Positions 15,722 through 23,297 of a stretch of 37,342 bases of DNA are shown in pieces. The first letter of the stretch is position 1. The number at the start of each line of letters is the position of its first letter. The translations under genes were made by a program, and so were the position numbers. This DNA comes from Bacteroidaceae bacterium (GTDB lineage Bacteria > Bacteroidota > Bacteroidia > Bacteroidales > Bacteroidaceae), in assembly GCA_017516265.1 (NCBI GenBank), contig JAFXDL010000078.1:1-37342 (forward strand), in the 5' to 3' direction. The notes under the pieces are model-generated. The model was not told the DNA's origin and did not search any database. It saw only the letters and a list, made by a program, of their open reading frames with translations.

Positions 15722-17005
15722 ATGGAAAGAATTGTGTTACAACAACTTAAATCGTGGAAGGATAAGGCGGATAGAAAACCGTTGATTCTGAATGGTGCCA
15801 GACAAGTGGGAAAAACTTGGCTTCTGCATGAATTTGCACGGACAGAATACAAAAAGGAAGCTTACGTAAACTGTCGTAAGAATGAACAGGCGAACCTGAT
15901 TTTCAAGCAAGACTTCAATATCGACCGTATCCTTCGTGCACTACGTGCATTGACTGGGGTCGATATAACTCCGGGAGATACACTCATCATTCTGGATGAA
16001 GTGCAAGACATTCCCGAAGCGATTGAGGCATTGAAGTACTTCTGTGAGGATGCACCGGCATATCATGTGGCTGTGGCAGGCTCGTTATTGGGCATTTCAC
16101 TTCATAGTGGAGTGTCCTACCCCGTAGGAAAAGTCAACGAGATGAATATCTATCCCATGAATTTCGAGGAATTTCTTCTGGCAAAAGGGGAGAAGGAAAT
16201 GTACAAACTGCTTGTCGAACAGGACTTCGACACCATGAATCTGTTGCATGAACGGTATGTGGATTTGCTTCGCCAGTATTACTACGTGGGCGGTATGCCT
16301 GAAGTTGTGGCCAGATATGTGGAAGATGGAGCCTTACAAGAAGTCAGACGCATACAATTGGAAATACTGAACGGATACGACCGCGACTTCTCCAAACATG
16401 CCCCCAAGGAACAGGTGCCACGCATACGGATGGTGTGGAAATCCATTCCCTCGCAACTTTTCAAGGAAAACAAGAAGTTCATCTACGGTGCTTTGCGCAA
16501 AGGCGCACGTGCAACAGACTTTGAATTGGCCATCAAATGGTTGGTCGATGCAGGATTGGTGTACAAGGTGCCCCGATGCACCAAGCCAGCCTTGCCATTG
16601 CCCGTTTACGAAGACCTTTCGGCATTCAAGCTCTATCTGCTCGACATCGGGCTGTTGGGAGCTATGGTTGACGTGGAGGCCGTACAAGTTCTGCTAGCAA
16701 ACAACATTTTCAGCGAATACAAAGGGGGAATGACGGAAGAATACGTACTTCAGCAAATGACAAGCCATCAGCAGAAACAAATCTACTACCACAACTCGGA
16801 CAGTTCGCGCCTTGAAATCGACTTCCTTATTCAGCGCAATGCACGTCTTCTCCCCATTGAAGTAAAAGCAGAAGGGAATGTACGTGCAAACTCCCTCTCG
16901 CGTTTGCTTGGCGAGAATAAAGAACTGACGGCCATCCGCTACTCCATGCTTCCCTATAAAGAACAAGGGCAGTTGACCAATGTACCACTCTATGCTGTAT
17001 GGTAA
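15722..17005 (+). CDS. AAA family ATPase with DUF4143 C-terminal domain
   Basis: The start is ATG 15722, after the promoter; upstream in-frame codons lie in the promoter and repeat. The 427-aa protein has Walker A GARQVGKT (25-32) and Walker B TLIILDEVQ (D92, E93), followed by a sensor-like VAGSLLGI. The C-terminal third has the DUF4143 pattern: LLDIGLLGAMV near 317, EYVLQQM near 345, and the nuclease-like SRLEIDFLIQ ... LPIEVKA (E/D-x-D ... E-V-K). This PD-(D/E)xK-like end is known of the family, whose cellular role is unsettled; many paralogues per genome are usual in Bacteroidales. Confidence 0.88.
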   Translation: MERIVLQQLKSWKDKADRKPLILNGARQVGKTWLLHEFARTEYKKEAYVNCRKNEQANLIFKQDFNIDRILRALRALTGVDITPGDTLIILDEVQDIPEAIEALKYFCEDAPAYHVAVAGSLLGISLHSGVSYPVGKVNEMNIYPMNFEEFLLAKGEKEMYKLLVEQDFDTMNLLHERYVDLLRQYYYVGGMPEVVARYVEDGALQEVRRIQLEILNGYDRDFSKHAPKEQVPRIRMVWKSIPSQLFKENKKFIYGALRKGARATDFELAIKWLVDAGLVYKVPRCTKPALPLPVYEDLSAFKLYLLDIGLLGAMVDVEAVQVLLANNIFSEYKGGMTEEYVLQQMTSHQQKQIYYHNSDSSRLEIDFLIQRNARLLPIEVKAEGNVRANSLSRLLGENKELTAIRYSMLPYKEQGQLTNVPLYAVW

Positions 17006-17100
17006 TTCTTCCGTTGTGTTGTCATCCCCCTATCTTATTGTAAATATTTTATTATTCGCAATGTAAAGAAACAGAAAAAAACATCGTCCCCCTCCACTTT

Positions 17101-17135
17101 CAAGCCATGGATGAACCAACCCCATCCATGGCTTG
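17101..17135. terminator. 13-bp perfect hairpin after the DUF4143 ATPase gene
   Basis: CAAGCCATGGATG (17101-17113) pairs exactly with CATCCATGGCTTG (17123-17135) around a 9-nt loop. There is no long T tract after it, so termination is plausible but not proved. Confidence 0.45.
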
Positions 17136-17245
17136 TTGCTTATTTATCTAGGTATTGACATACAACCACTTATCCACTATTTAGGATTCTTGCTTATTTT
17201 CGTTCAAAAGAAAACTTCCGCCCATATATGCGATTCTCATGTGGT

Positions 17246-17283
17246 TAGTTTTGCATATTTATACAGTCGGATTGTATAAATAT
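17246..17283 (+). promoter_or_regulatory. Possible promoter box followed immediately by a 10-bp perfect hairpin
   Basis: TAGTTTTG (17246-17253) matches TAnnTTTG. ATATTTATAC (17255-17264) then pairs with GTATAAATAT (17274-17283). No gene follows on this strand, and no matching -33 element is visible. Confidence 0.25.
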
Positions 17284-17320
17284 ACATTTTGCCCGTTTTA
17301 AGTCACATCCCTTCCTGTCC

Positions 17321-17419
17321 GTGTGCACACCTTCTATTGACCGTAAGCACAACCTGTAGCAGAGTGTCTGAAGAAACTCCGCCGACCGTGTGCACACGGT
17401 TAGCAGCACGTGTGCACAC
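17321..17419. repeat. Cluster of three GTGTGCACAC palindromes
   Basis: GTGTGCACAC occurs at 17321-17330, 17388-17397 (inside the 16-bp palindrome ACCGTGTGCACACGGT, 17385-17400) and 17410-17419. A 10-bp palindrome three times in 99 bp is not expected by chance; it could be a binding site or a small expanding repeat. Confidence 0.6.
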
Positions 17420-17695
17420 GCACTTCCCGTTTCCTGTCTTCCGATCTTTATACATTGCATATATATGCAAAAATCGTCCCGTTACAAACCTTTCCCCTTT
17501 GATGAAATAGAAACGGAATAGAAAAGTGGAAATTATTACCAGTGGATGTAAAGGAAAATAACAAATACAGCTGCCGGCTATGGCTAATAGCGATGGCTGA
17601 TGGCGATAACAGATGGCTTAGACCTTAGACATCAGACCTTAGTCCTTTGACTTTTGACCTTTGAGCTTGCACGCAACGCATCAACGAATATTCAC

Positions 17696-17746
17696 CTCAA
17701 CGTCGAACGAATCAACGAATCAACGAATAAACGCTTCAATGTCGAA
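17696..17746. repeat. CTCAACGTCGAACGAATCAA repeat tract
   Basis: CTCAACGTCGAACGAATCAA followed by CAACGAAT units and TCAATGTCGAAC. The same unit appears inverted as a tandem pair after pgi (33057-33102) and singly near 18584-18604. It lies just past the stop of the 60-codon gene. Confidence 0.6.
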
Positions 17747-17750
17747 CCCA

Positions 17751-17933
17751 TTATTGCGACACAGCACGGTCTGCAATGAGTTGTTGTGCAGGGATGTATT
17801 GTATTCCTTCCTCTTCAGTATAAACGACAACAGTTTCGCCACGCAGTGCTTTTTCTTGCAACATACGTTTTTCTGCCAACTTCAAACCCATATCAAGTCT
17901 GGCCATAAAATCTTTTACTTCTTTATCTGACAT
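17751..17933 (-). CDS. Small 60-aa protein paired with the zeta-like kinase
   Basis: ATG 17933 lies 11 bp inside the end of the zeta-like gene, so translation is probably coupled. The longer in-frame start (17981) lies well within that gene and is less likely. The protein (MSDKEVKDFMARLDMGLKLA, then EKRML) has a charged N-terminal helix and a short tail with VVVYTEEEG. There is no signal peptide or membrane segment. I do not recognise a named family. By position and size it could be an antidote or adaptor of the kinase, although classical epsilon antitoxins are encoded before zeta, not after. Confidence 0.65.
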   Translation of the reverse strand: MSDKEVKDFMARLDMGLKLAEKRMLQEKALRGETVVVYTEEEGIQYIPAQQLIADRAVSQ

Positions 17934-18498
17934 AATTCTTGATTTTATTATACAAAGTTTCTGATACAATTTCTGTATCAATATTCTTTCCTCCTTTAGC
18001 TACAAAAACACGCGAAGTACGACTGTTATCATAAATCATCCACAAATCAACTTTATTCATAAACAATTTGAACAGGTTGTTAATCCCTAATACATACCTT
18101 CGCGATATAACATCCAACGGAATATTGTGGCCTCCTTTACTTACTCGTTCTGCAACACGTCTGATTGCCAACTCTGGTGATTCAAGCCAAAAGAATATCA
18201 AATGTACATAATAGCCACGTTCATGAGCCTTACGAATAAGATTAACGTATGATTTTGTGGCAAGCGTAGTTTCTATGGAAAAGTTTTCACCCTTATCCAA
18301 TAAATATTCAATTCGTTGCAACATCAACCGCCCTGCTTCTATGGCTACACTTTCAGGATTGAACGGAGATAAGCCCTTCGCGATTTCATCTGCATTCACG
18401 AATTCACGGCACTCAAGAATTTCGGGAAGGACGGTATATGAAGCTGTCGTCTTTCCTGCGCCATTACAACCACTGATTATGTACAAATTCTTACTCAT
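17923..18498 (-). CDS. Zeta-toxin-like P-loop kinase (COG4185 type)
   Basis: From ATG 18498 the protein has 191 aa. Walker A is GCNGAGKTT (K16). FVNADEI (D37) and SIETTLA (E76) match the substrate-site Asp and Glu region of zeta-type kinases. RRVAERVSKGGHNIPLDVIS near 127-146 is the Arg-rich lid typical of this 'predicted ABC-type ATPase' group. Classical zeta toxins phosphorylate UDP-N-acetylglucosamine; whether this branch does is not known. The promoter ends only about 6 bp before the ATG, so the mRNA may be leaderless. A 60-codon gene overlaps its end. Confidence 0.82.
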   Translation of the reverse strand: MSKNLYIISGCNGAGKTTASYTVLPEILECREFVNADEIAKGLSPFNPESVAIEAGRLMLQRIEYLLDKGENFSIETTLATKSYVNLIRKAHERGYYVHLIFFWLESPELAIRRVAERVSKGGHNIPLDVISRRYVLGINNLFKLFMNKVDLWMIYDNSRTSRVFVAKGGKNIDTEIVSETLYNKIKNYVR

Positions 18499-18503
18499 CG
18501 CTG

Positions 18504-18534
18504 CAAAAATACGAACTTTATCTGAAACACACAA
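18504..18534 (-). promoter_or_regulatory. Promoter of the zeta-like gene (possibly leaderless)
   Basis: The minus strand reads TTG (18534-18532), 20 bp, TATTTTTG (18511-18504), an exact Bacteroidetes-type match. The expected start of transcription coincides within a few bases with ATG 18498. Confidence 0.65.
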
Positions 18535-18710
18535 TAAATCTTATTGTTTTCTCTAAGTCTGTCAACCTTTCAACGAATAGTCGTCTCACCGTCGAACGAA
18601 TCAACCTACAAATTGTACCTTGTAAATGGTAAATTGTACCTGAAATTGTGTTTTCCAACATATTCCACAAAATTCTTCACTCTTCATTCTTCACTTTTCA
18701 TTTATTTTTG

Positions 18711-18718
18711 TACCTTTG
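18711..18718 (+). promoter_or_regulatory. -7 box of the structured RNA upstream of the BACON gene
   Basis: TACCTTTG matches TAnnTTTG exactly. No clear -33 TTG is seen at the right distance; a CTTCACTCTTC-type repeat tract lies there instead. Confidence 0.55.
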
Positions 18719-18724
18719 CCCCGT

Positions 18725-19047
18725 TTCTTGCGCCGAAGCCTTCGCGGGAAGGAGGTAGGGTGGGAAACACAGACATGTGAAAAAGGCGTTTATCAACGCT
18801 TTGTTCTTGGCGTTTCAGAACTTCGCAAACTCTCAAACAGTAGCCAATGAACATTGCAATGGTAGATGTTCCAGGGTGTGTAATATATACCCTTGTTGTA
18901 TCCGTACAGTTTTCTTGTACGGATACTAATAGGATACATATATACATATCGGCGTGGGGCTCTGCATTGCTCGTTCAGACTACTGTGGGCAATGCGAAGG
19001 CCTCGAAACGCGGGACGGGTAATGATACAGGCTCCCGCGCTTTTTTT
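18725..19047 (+). ncRNA. Structured leader or stand-alone RNA ending in an intrinsic terminator
   Basis: Between a -7 box and a terminator lie six strong hairpins: 18782-18802 (GGCGTT/AACGC), 18803-18821 (GTTCT/AGAAC), 18849-18871 (GAACAT/ATGTTC), 18874-18892 (GGGTGTGT/ATATACCC with G-U pairs), 18899-18925 (TATCCGTAC/GTACGGATA, perfect) and 18956-19003 (GGGGCT and GCATTGC pairing with GCAATGC and GGCCTC). No protein frame with family features crosses it. It ends 77 bp before the BACON lipoprotein start. It may be an attenuating leader of the protease operon or an independent RNA. Its design (Bacteroidetes promoter plus terminator) resembles Bacteroidales-1-type RNAs, but I cannot match it to a known family. 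Confidence 0.55.
19009..19047 (+). terminator. Intrinsic terminator of the structured RNA
   Basis: CGCGGGA (19009-19015) pairs with TCCCGCG (19033-19039), followed by C and seven T (19041-19047). This is a textbook stem plus U tract. Confidence 0.75.
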
Positions 19048-19086
19048 ATATGGCCGTATGAACAAACAAGAATAAACAGAATCCGT

Positions 19087-19118
19087 TTTGTCGGGGAGCT
19101 TCAAGACACTTATTTTTT
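19087..19118 (+). promoter_or_regulatory. Possible second promoter directly before the BACON gene
   Basis: TTTG (19087-19090), 20 bp, TATTTTTT (19111-19118) has correct spacing but the last base of the -7 box is T, not G. If used, transcription would start at or just before ATG 19125. Confidence 0.35.
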
Positions 19119-19124
19119 ATTACA

Positions 19125-20603
19125 ATGAAAAAAACAAAGTTTTGGAGCATTTTTACATTGGTGCTCATGGGATTAAGTTCTTTTGCAATGGTTGCGTGTG
19201 ACCCAGACCCCGAAGACCCCAAGTTAGAAGTAAGCACGAATGAAATTATTCTTGATGCAGAAGGTGAAACACAATCATTTTCAGTAGAAAGTAATGTAAA
19301 ATGGACTATAACAGGAAATCGCGGTTGGCTTTCGGTTTCACCTGCAAGTGGGAAAAATAATGAAACGATTGTAATAACTGCTTCCAAGAATACTAATGTA
19401 GGAACTCAAACTTGTAAATTGACCGTAAAATCCAGTGATGGTGCAGTTGAAGATACAGTTCGTGTAATACAATACGGTGCTGTAGGAGAATTAAGTGTGA
19501 ATGGTTCAAACTATGCCTCTTTAAGTTTTGGACCTGATGGCAATGAAAAACAACAAATAAGTATTACTTCTAATTGTGATTGGAAAATAACATCTGTTCC
19601 TAATTGGATTCGTGTTTCTCCTTTGAACGGTTCTAAAAATTCAACTATAACAATTACAGTTGATAAAGAAAACTTCTCAGATGAAGAAAGAGAAACTGTG
19701 TTGGAAATAGAAGGTGTTGGAGTTAAAGCCAATTTGTCTATTGTTCAAGATGCTAAACTTGCAAAGAATTGTCGTGTAACATTGAGTAATGAAACCATTA
19801 TGTGGGATGGATTTGCTGCAGATTTGTCATTTGAAAGTGGTGCAATAGGTTATCGTGAAGCTTTTTTTACAGAAAGTGATGTCAAAGGAATGACAGATAG
19901 GGATATTTATAATTTGTTGATGGAACAGTATGAATACGATGAAAGTACAGATTATACATATTTGCCAGGATGGGTGGATGAAAACACAAAGATTATTTAC
20001 TGTGTAGCTGCTTATGGAAGTGAAAATAATGCGGATGGAAGTCATAAATATGGTCCGATGAATAAAATCGAGATAACAACAAAAAAAGAAACATTGTATG
20101 CTGACATGTATCTTGATTTGAGTTATACAAGTTCTCGTTGGACTGTGACCACAAGTCGTGTCGGGCAATATGGTCAACGGTGTGATGAGTATTATATCTT
20201 TTGTGTAGAAGGAGATTTTATGGCTCCTTTCTATTATTATATGGCTTCAGATTATACTTATGCAATGTTCGCACATCTTGTATTTAAACCACAAATTGCA
20301 GAAGATCCAAATGAAGGATATAAATATGGACCACAAGATATTAATTATCTTCGGGAATCAGATCAGATATTTTTTGCATGTTGGGGAAAAGATAGGGATA
20401 CAAAGGAATTCTCATCAGGGTTGACGACATTGTATAAAGATCTCTCTCCAGAAGAAGATGATGAAGAGGAATATTTTTATTCTCCACTTTCAAGAGTTCA
20501 GAAAAGCAATTCTTCATCTTGGAATAAACCACGACGTATAATTCCTCGTTCAGAAGTGGAAAAACTTCGTAAAAATATGAAAGTCTATAAAGTGCAATTG
20601 TAA
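19125..20603 (+). CDS. BACON-domain surface lipoprotein
   Basis: The 492-aa protein has a lipoprotein signal with lipobox MVAC (Cys25), followed by DPDPEDP, an acidic stretch like the Bacteroidetes surface-export signal. Two BACON-type beta domains follow, about residues 34-115 (FSVESNVKWTITGNRGWLSV) and 124-210 (ISITSNCDWKITSVPNWIRV). Residues about 215-492 form a domain I do not recognise, rich in Tyr and acidic residues. BACON domains are thought to bind glycans or mucin, or to act as spacers. It lies 17 bp ahead of the C10 protease gene, so the two are probably co-transcribed. AT-rich codon use sets this cluster apart from the genes on both sides. Confidence 0.85.
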   Translation: MKKTKFWSIFTLVLMGLSSFAMVACDPDPEDPKLEVSTNEIILDAEGETQSFSVESNVKWTITGNRGWLSVSPASGKNNETIVITASKNTNVGTQTCKLTVKSSDGAVEDTVRVIQYGAVGELSVNGSNYASLSFGPDGNEKQQISITSNCDWKITSVPNWIRVSPLNGSKNSTITITVDKENFSDEERETVLEIEGVGVKANLSIVQDAKLAKNCRVTLSNETIMWDGFAADLSFESGAIGYREAFFTESDVKGMTDRDIYNLLMEQYEYDESTDYTYLPGWVDENTKIIYCVAAYGSENNADGSHKYGPMNKIEITTKKETLYADMYLDLSYTSSRWTVTTSRVGQYGQRCDEYYIFCVEGDFMAPFYYYMASDYTYAMFAHLVFKPQIAEDPNEGYKYGPQDINYLRESDQIFFACWGKDRDTKEFSSGLTTLYKDLSPEEDDEEEYFYSPLSRVQKSNSSSWNKPRRIIPRSEVEKLRKNMKVYKVQL

Positions 20604-20620
20604 TCATACGTTCCTTTATC

Positions 20621-22792
20621 ATGTACATCATGACTAAGAATATTATTTTTAAGCAGACCGCATTGTTTATACTTTGCGGTTTGCTTAATATGGTTTCATA
20701 TTCTCAAGTTCGTAGTAAAGAGAATATAGCTACAATAATCGAGAATTTCTGTAAAACAGAATCATTCGAACAACCTGTTGGGGATTTCAAGTTGAAAGCA
20801 AAATCTTCAATGCTTTTAAAGGACGACAAGTTTAAGAACTTTGATGCATTCTATTTATACACTCCTATGATTGAAGATGGAGGTTTTATAATAGTCTCTG
20901 CAGACAAAAGAATGCCTGCAATTTTAGCTTATTCAGAAACAGGTTCTTTTGATGTTGAAAATATACCTTCCAATGTTTATTTTTGGCTATCGTGTTATGC
21001 GGAATCTTATCTGGCACTGAATGGGAATGAAGCTATAGAAGTTCAAACTGTTGAAAATAATACAGATGAAATACTCCCATTGTTGGGAAATATAAAATGG
21101 GGACAAGACACTCCGTATAATAATTTGTGTCCAATAAAAGGACGGGGTAAAACATTGACAGGTTGTGTTGCTACAGGGATGGCTCAAGTCATGAAGTATT
21201 ACGAACATCCGGTAACAGCTACGGGGAAGGTTGAATATATAACTGCAACAAATCATTTTTCTATAAATGAAGATTTATCGTTGGTCTATTTTGATTGGGA
21301 TAACATGCGGAATACTTATGGTAATTCGTATTCGCAAATACAAGCTAATGCCGTGGCACAATTAATGTATAGTTGTGGAGTGTCTGTAAAGATGGATTAT
21401 AATATAGATACTGAGGGGGGAAGTGGAGCTTATCAATATGATGTGCTGCCGGCTTATGTTGAAAATTTCGGTTATGATAAAGATGGAGCATTTCTTATTC
21501 GTGAATATTGCCCGACCAAAGATTGGCATCAGATAATGATTCATGAATTGAATGAAGGACGCCCTATTAATTATGCCGGGCAAAGTTCATATTCAGGCGG
21601 ACACTCTTTTGTCATTGATGGTTATCGGAAATCCAATGAAAACACATATCCTGATTATCATGTAAATTGGGGATGGGATGGTGTTTGTGATGGATATTAT
21701 CAAATAATGGACCTGACACCAGGAGAGGATGGTCTTCAAGGCGCAACTGATGGATTTAATTTGGAGCACCAAATGGTTATTGGAGTAAAACCAGAAGATG
21801 GAATAGAAGAACAAATGTTTTATGTTGCCGCTTCGAATATAAAGATGTCACAATCATCAGTCTATGCAGGAAATCCCTTACAGTTGACTATAGGAAGTTG
21901 TATAAATATGTCTTACAAATCATTAGGCGGTCATTTGGATGTTTATTTAGTTTCTACTGTAGATTCTATAGAATACTTAGTAGGAAATAAAATTGTTAAG
22001 TCTATGCGGTATATGCAACAGTATTCAGATGTTGGGATTCAGATAGATGTTCCAGATACCATTCCAACAGGGAAATACAAAGTGGAATTGCGTTTCTGGA
22101 ATACAAAATCAGAATCTTATTGTAATGTCTTGATGAAAACGATAAAAACACTAAATGTGTCTAATTTGTCTGATGAAAAGGATGAAAGTTTGTATCCATA
22201 CACTTTGGGATGTTCCGAACTTGAACTAAAAAAGAATAACGATTCATTGAATGTTCAAGTAAATTTATATGAGATATTGAATTTGGAAGAAGAAAACTTT
22301 ACAGGGTATATCAAATTGATATTGACAGATAACTCGGGAAGTTTTATTTCTTCTTTAGGGGATTCAGTATTATTAGAGGACCTTGCTTATTTGGAAGTTC
22401 AAAAAGAACATAAAACCTTGCGAGGTCGTTTTGAGGGTAATTGGGAGGATGGAGAATATCGTTTATATGTAGGAACATGCCGTATGAATGAAAATCAATA
22501 TCGCTATATGGCTTTATATGATTGGACACAACCAGGTTCCGCTCCTCAAAAATTATTTTTTGACGTAAGAGTAGAAGATGGACTCGTATATATAGAAAAT
22601 AAAGTATATAAAATTATCCCTTCATCAAATGTTTTTATTTGCATAGAAAAATCTATTGATTCTGAAATTTATAGTGCTTATACTATATCTGGTGTATTTG
22701 TCGGACTTTTGAACATACGGGATTTTGCAAATATGCCATCTGGTATTTATATTTTAAGGAATAAGAATGAAATAAGAAAGATTGTACGATAG
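20621..22792 (+). CDS. C10 (streptopain/SpeB-like) cysteine protease with prodomain and C-terminal sorting-like tail
   Basis: The 723-aa preproprotein starts with a signal peptide ending near VSYSQ; ATG 20630 is an alternative start. A Spi/SpeB-like prodomain (about 30-145) includes GGFIIVSADKRMPAILAYSE. The catalytic domain has Cys182 in LTGCVATGMAQVM, His328 in GGHSFVIDGY, and N349/W350 in HVNWGWDG, so it should be active after prodomain removal. The C-terminal half is beta-rich and ends with a MPSGIYILR...KIV tail like type IX-secretion sorting domains. Bacteroides C10 proteases (Bfp, Btp) are exported and often encoded beside inhibitors, so the two genes downstream deserve attention. Confidence 0.9.
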   Translation: MYIMTKNIIFKQTALFILCGLLNMVSYSQVRSKENIATIIENFCKTESFEQPVGDFKLKAKSSMLLKDDKFKNFDAFYLYTPMIEDGGFIIVSADKRMPAILAYSETGSFDVENIPSNVYFWLSCYAESYLALNGNEAIEVQTVENNTDEILPLLGNIKWGQDTPYNNLCPIKGRGKTLTGCVATGMAQVMKYYEHPVTATGKVEYITATNHFSINEDLSLVYFDWDNMRNTYGNSYSQIQANAVAQLMYSCGVSVKMDYNIDTEGGSGAYQYDVLPAYVENFGYDKDGAFLIREYCPTKDWHQIMIHELNEGRPINYAGQSSYSGGHSFVIDGYRKSNENTYPDYHVNWGWDGVCDGYYQIMDLTPGEDGLQGATDGFNLEHQMVIGVKPEDGIEEQMFYVAASNIKMSQSSVYAGNPLQLTIGSCINMSYKSLGGHLDVYLVSTVDSIEYLVGNKIVKSMRYMQQYSDVGIQIDVPDTIPTGKYKVELRFWNTKSESYCNVLMKTIKTLNVSNLSDEKDESLYPYTLGCSELELKKNNDSLNVQVNLYEILNLEEENFTGYIKLILTDNSGSFISSLGDSVLLEDLAYLEVQKEHKTLRGRFEGNWEDGEYRLYVGTCRMNENQYRYMALYDWTQPGSAPQKLFFDVRVEDGLVYIENKVYKIIPSSNVFICIEKSIDSEIYSAYTISGVFVGLLNIRDFANMPSGIYILRNKNEIRKIVR

Positions 22793-22852
22793 TAAGTATA
22801 GGATAAAGCCTAAAGAAAAAACATCTTTTTATAGGTGTATTATAATTTTTTG

Positions 22853-22860
22853 TAATTTTG
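22853..22860 (+). promoter_or_regulatory. -7 box before the small lipoprotein gene
   Basis: TAATTTTG matches TAnnTTTG and ends 17 bp before ATG 22878. It suggests the small lipoprotein and barrel genes have their own transcript apart from the protease. Confidence 0.5.
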
Positions 22861-22877
22861 CAGAGAATTTATAAGTT

Positions 22878-23297
22878 ATGAATAAACATATGGTCAAAAG
22901 ATTTATTTATAGCTGTTTGTGGAATGTTGCATATGCCTGTATCTGTGTCGTGTGGTTTTCATCTTGCGAAGACGATGATAAGTTTGAAACTCTTATTGGA
23001 AATTGGTACAATTCGGACATAGGATATATTTGTTTCAGGAATGACGGAACTGGATTCATTCTTGAACGAAACTATATATTTGAAGAGAAATTACATCAAC
23101 AGGGTAATTTTGTCTATAAACATGAGCATCCATTGGACTGTTTGGTCTTTTTGCAATTTGAAAAAAATGGCATCAAAGATACATTGGAACTACAGCCTGT
23201 TGGTATCAATGAAATTGTAATAGATGGATTTGTGTACTTGCGTGTGAAGAACGAACCTGTAATGCAATCGGAAATAAGTGATGACAACGATGAATAA
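22878..23297 (+). CDS. Small surface lipoprotein, candidate C10 protease inhibitor
   Basis: The 139-aa precursor has a lipobox FSSC (Cys30) followed by EDDDK, a strong match to the acidic surface-export signal of Bacteroides lipoproteins. The mature part is about 110 aa and begins LIGNWYNSDIGYICFRNDGT, a lipocalin-like G-x-W plus beta-strand pattern. Known staphostatin-like inhibitors of Bacteroides C10 proteases are small beta-barrel proteins of similar size encoded beside their protease, so an inhibitor role is a reasonable guess from context only. An alternative start is ATG 22890. Its stop overlaps the start of the next gene by 8 bp. Confidence 0.7.
   Translation: MNKHMVKRFIYSCLWNVAYACICVVWFSSCEDDDKFETLIGNWYNSDIGYICFRNDGTGFILERNYIFEEKLHQQGNFVYKHEHPLDCLVFLQFEKNGIKDTLELQPVGINEIVIDGFVYLRVKNEPVMQSEISDDNDE

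Larger units (their letters stand above)
17006..17750. other. 745-bp non-coding stretch with several dyads and short repeats
   Basis: No reading frame here looks real. It contains a 13-bp perfect hairpin (17101-17135), a -7-like TAGTTTTG box (17246-17253) followed by a 10-bp perfect hairpin (17255-17283), three GTGTGCACAC sites (17321-17419), TGGCTAATAGCGATGGCTGATGG-like slippage repeats around 17579-17620, ACCTTAGAC/TTTGACTTTTGACC repeats around 17620-17665, and CAACGAAT repeats (17675-17746). The base composition is AT-rich compared with the genes to the left. Confidence 0.6.

Noticed and set aside
17321..17419. Replication or transfer origin
   Set aside because: Palindromes are present, but there is no initiator, relaxase or DnaA-box cluster nearby; the data only support a repeat or binding site.
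18899..18925. tRNA or tmRNA within the structured RNA
   Set aside because: The hairpins do not form a cloverleaf, and there is no T-loop sequence or CCA end.
18847..19128. Plus-strand open frame (93 codons) across the structured RNA
   Set aside because: It runs through several perfect hairpins and the terminator, has no recognisable protein features, and overlaps the next gene's start.
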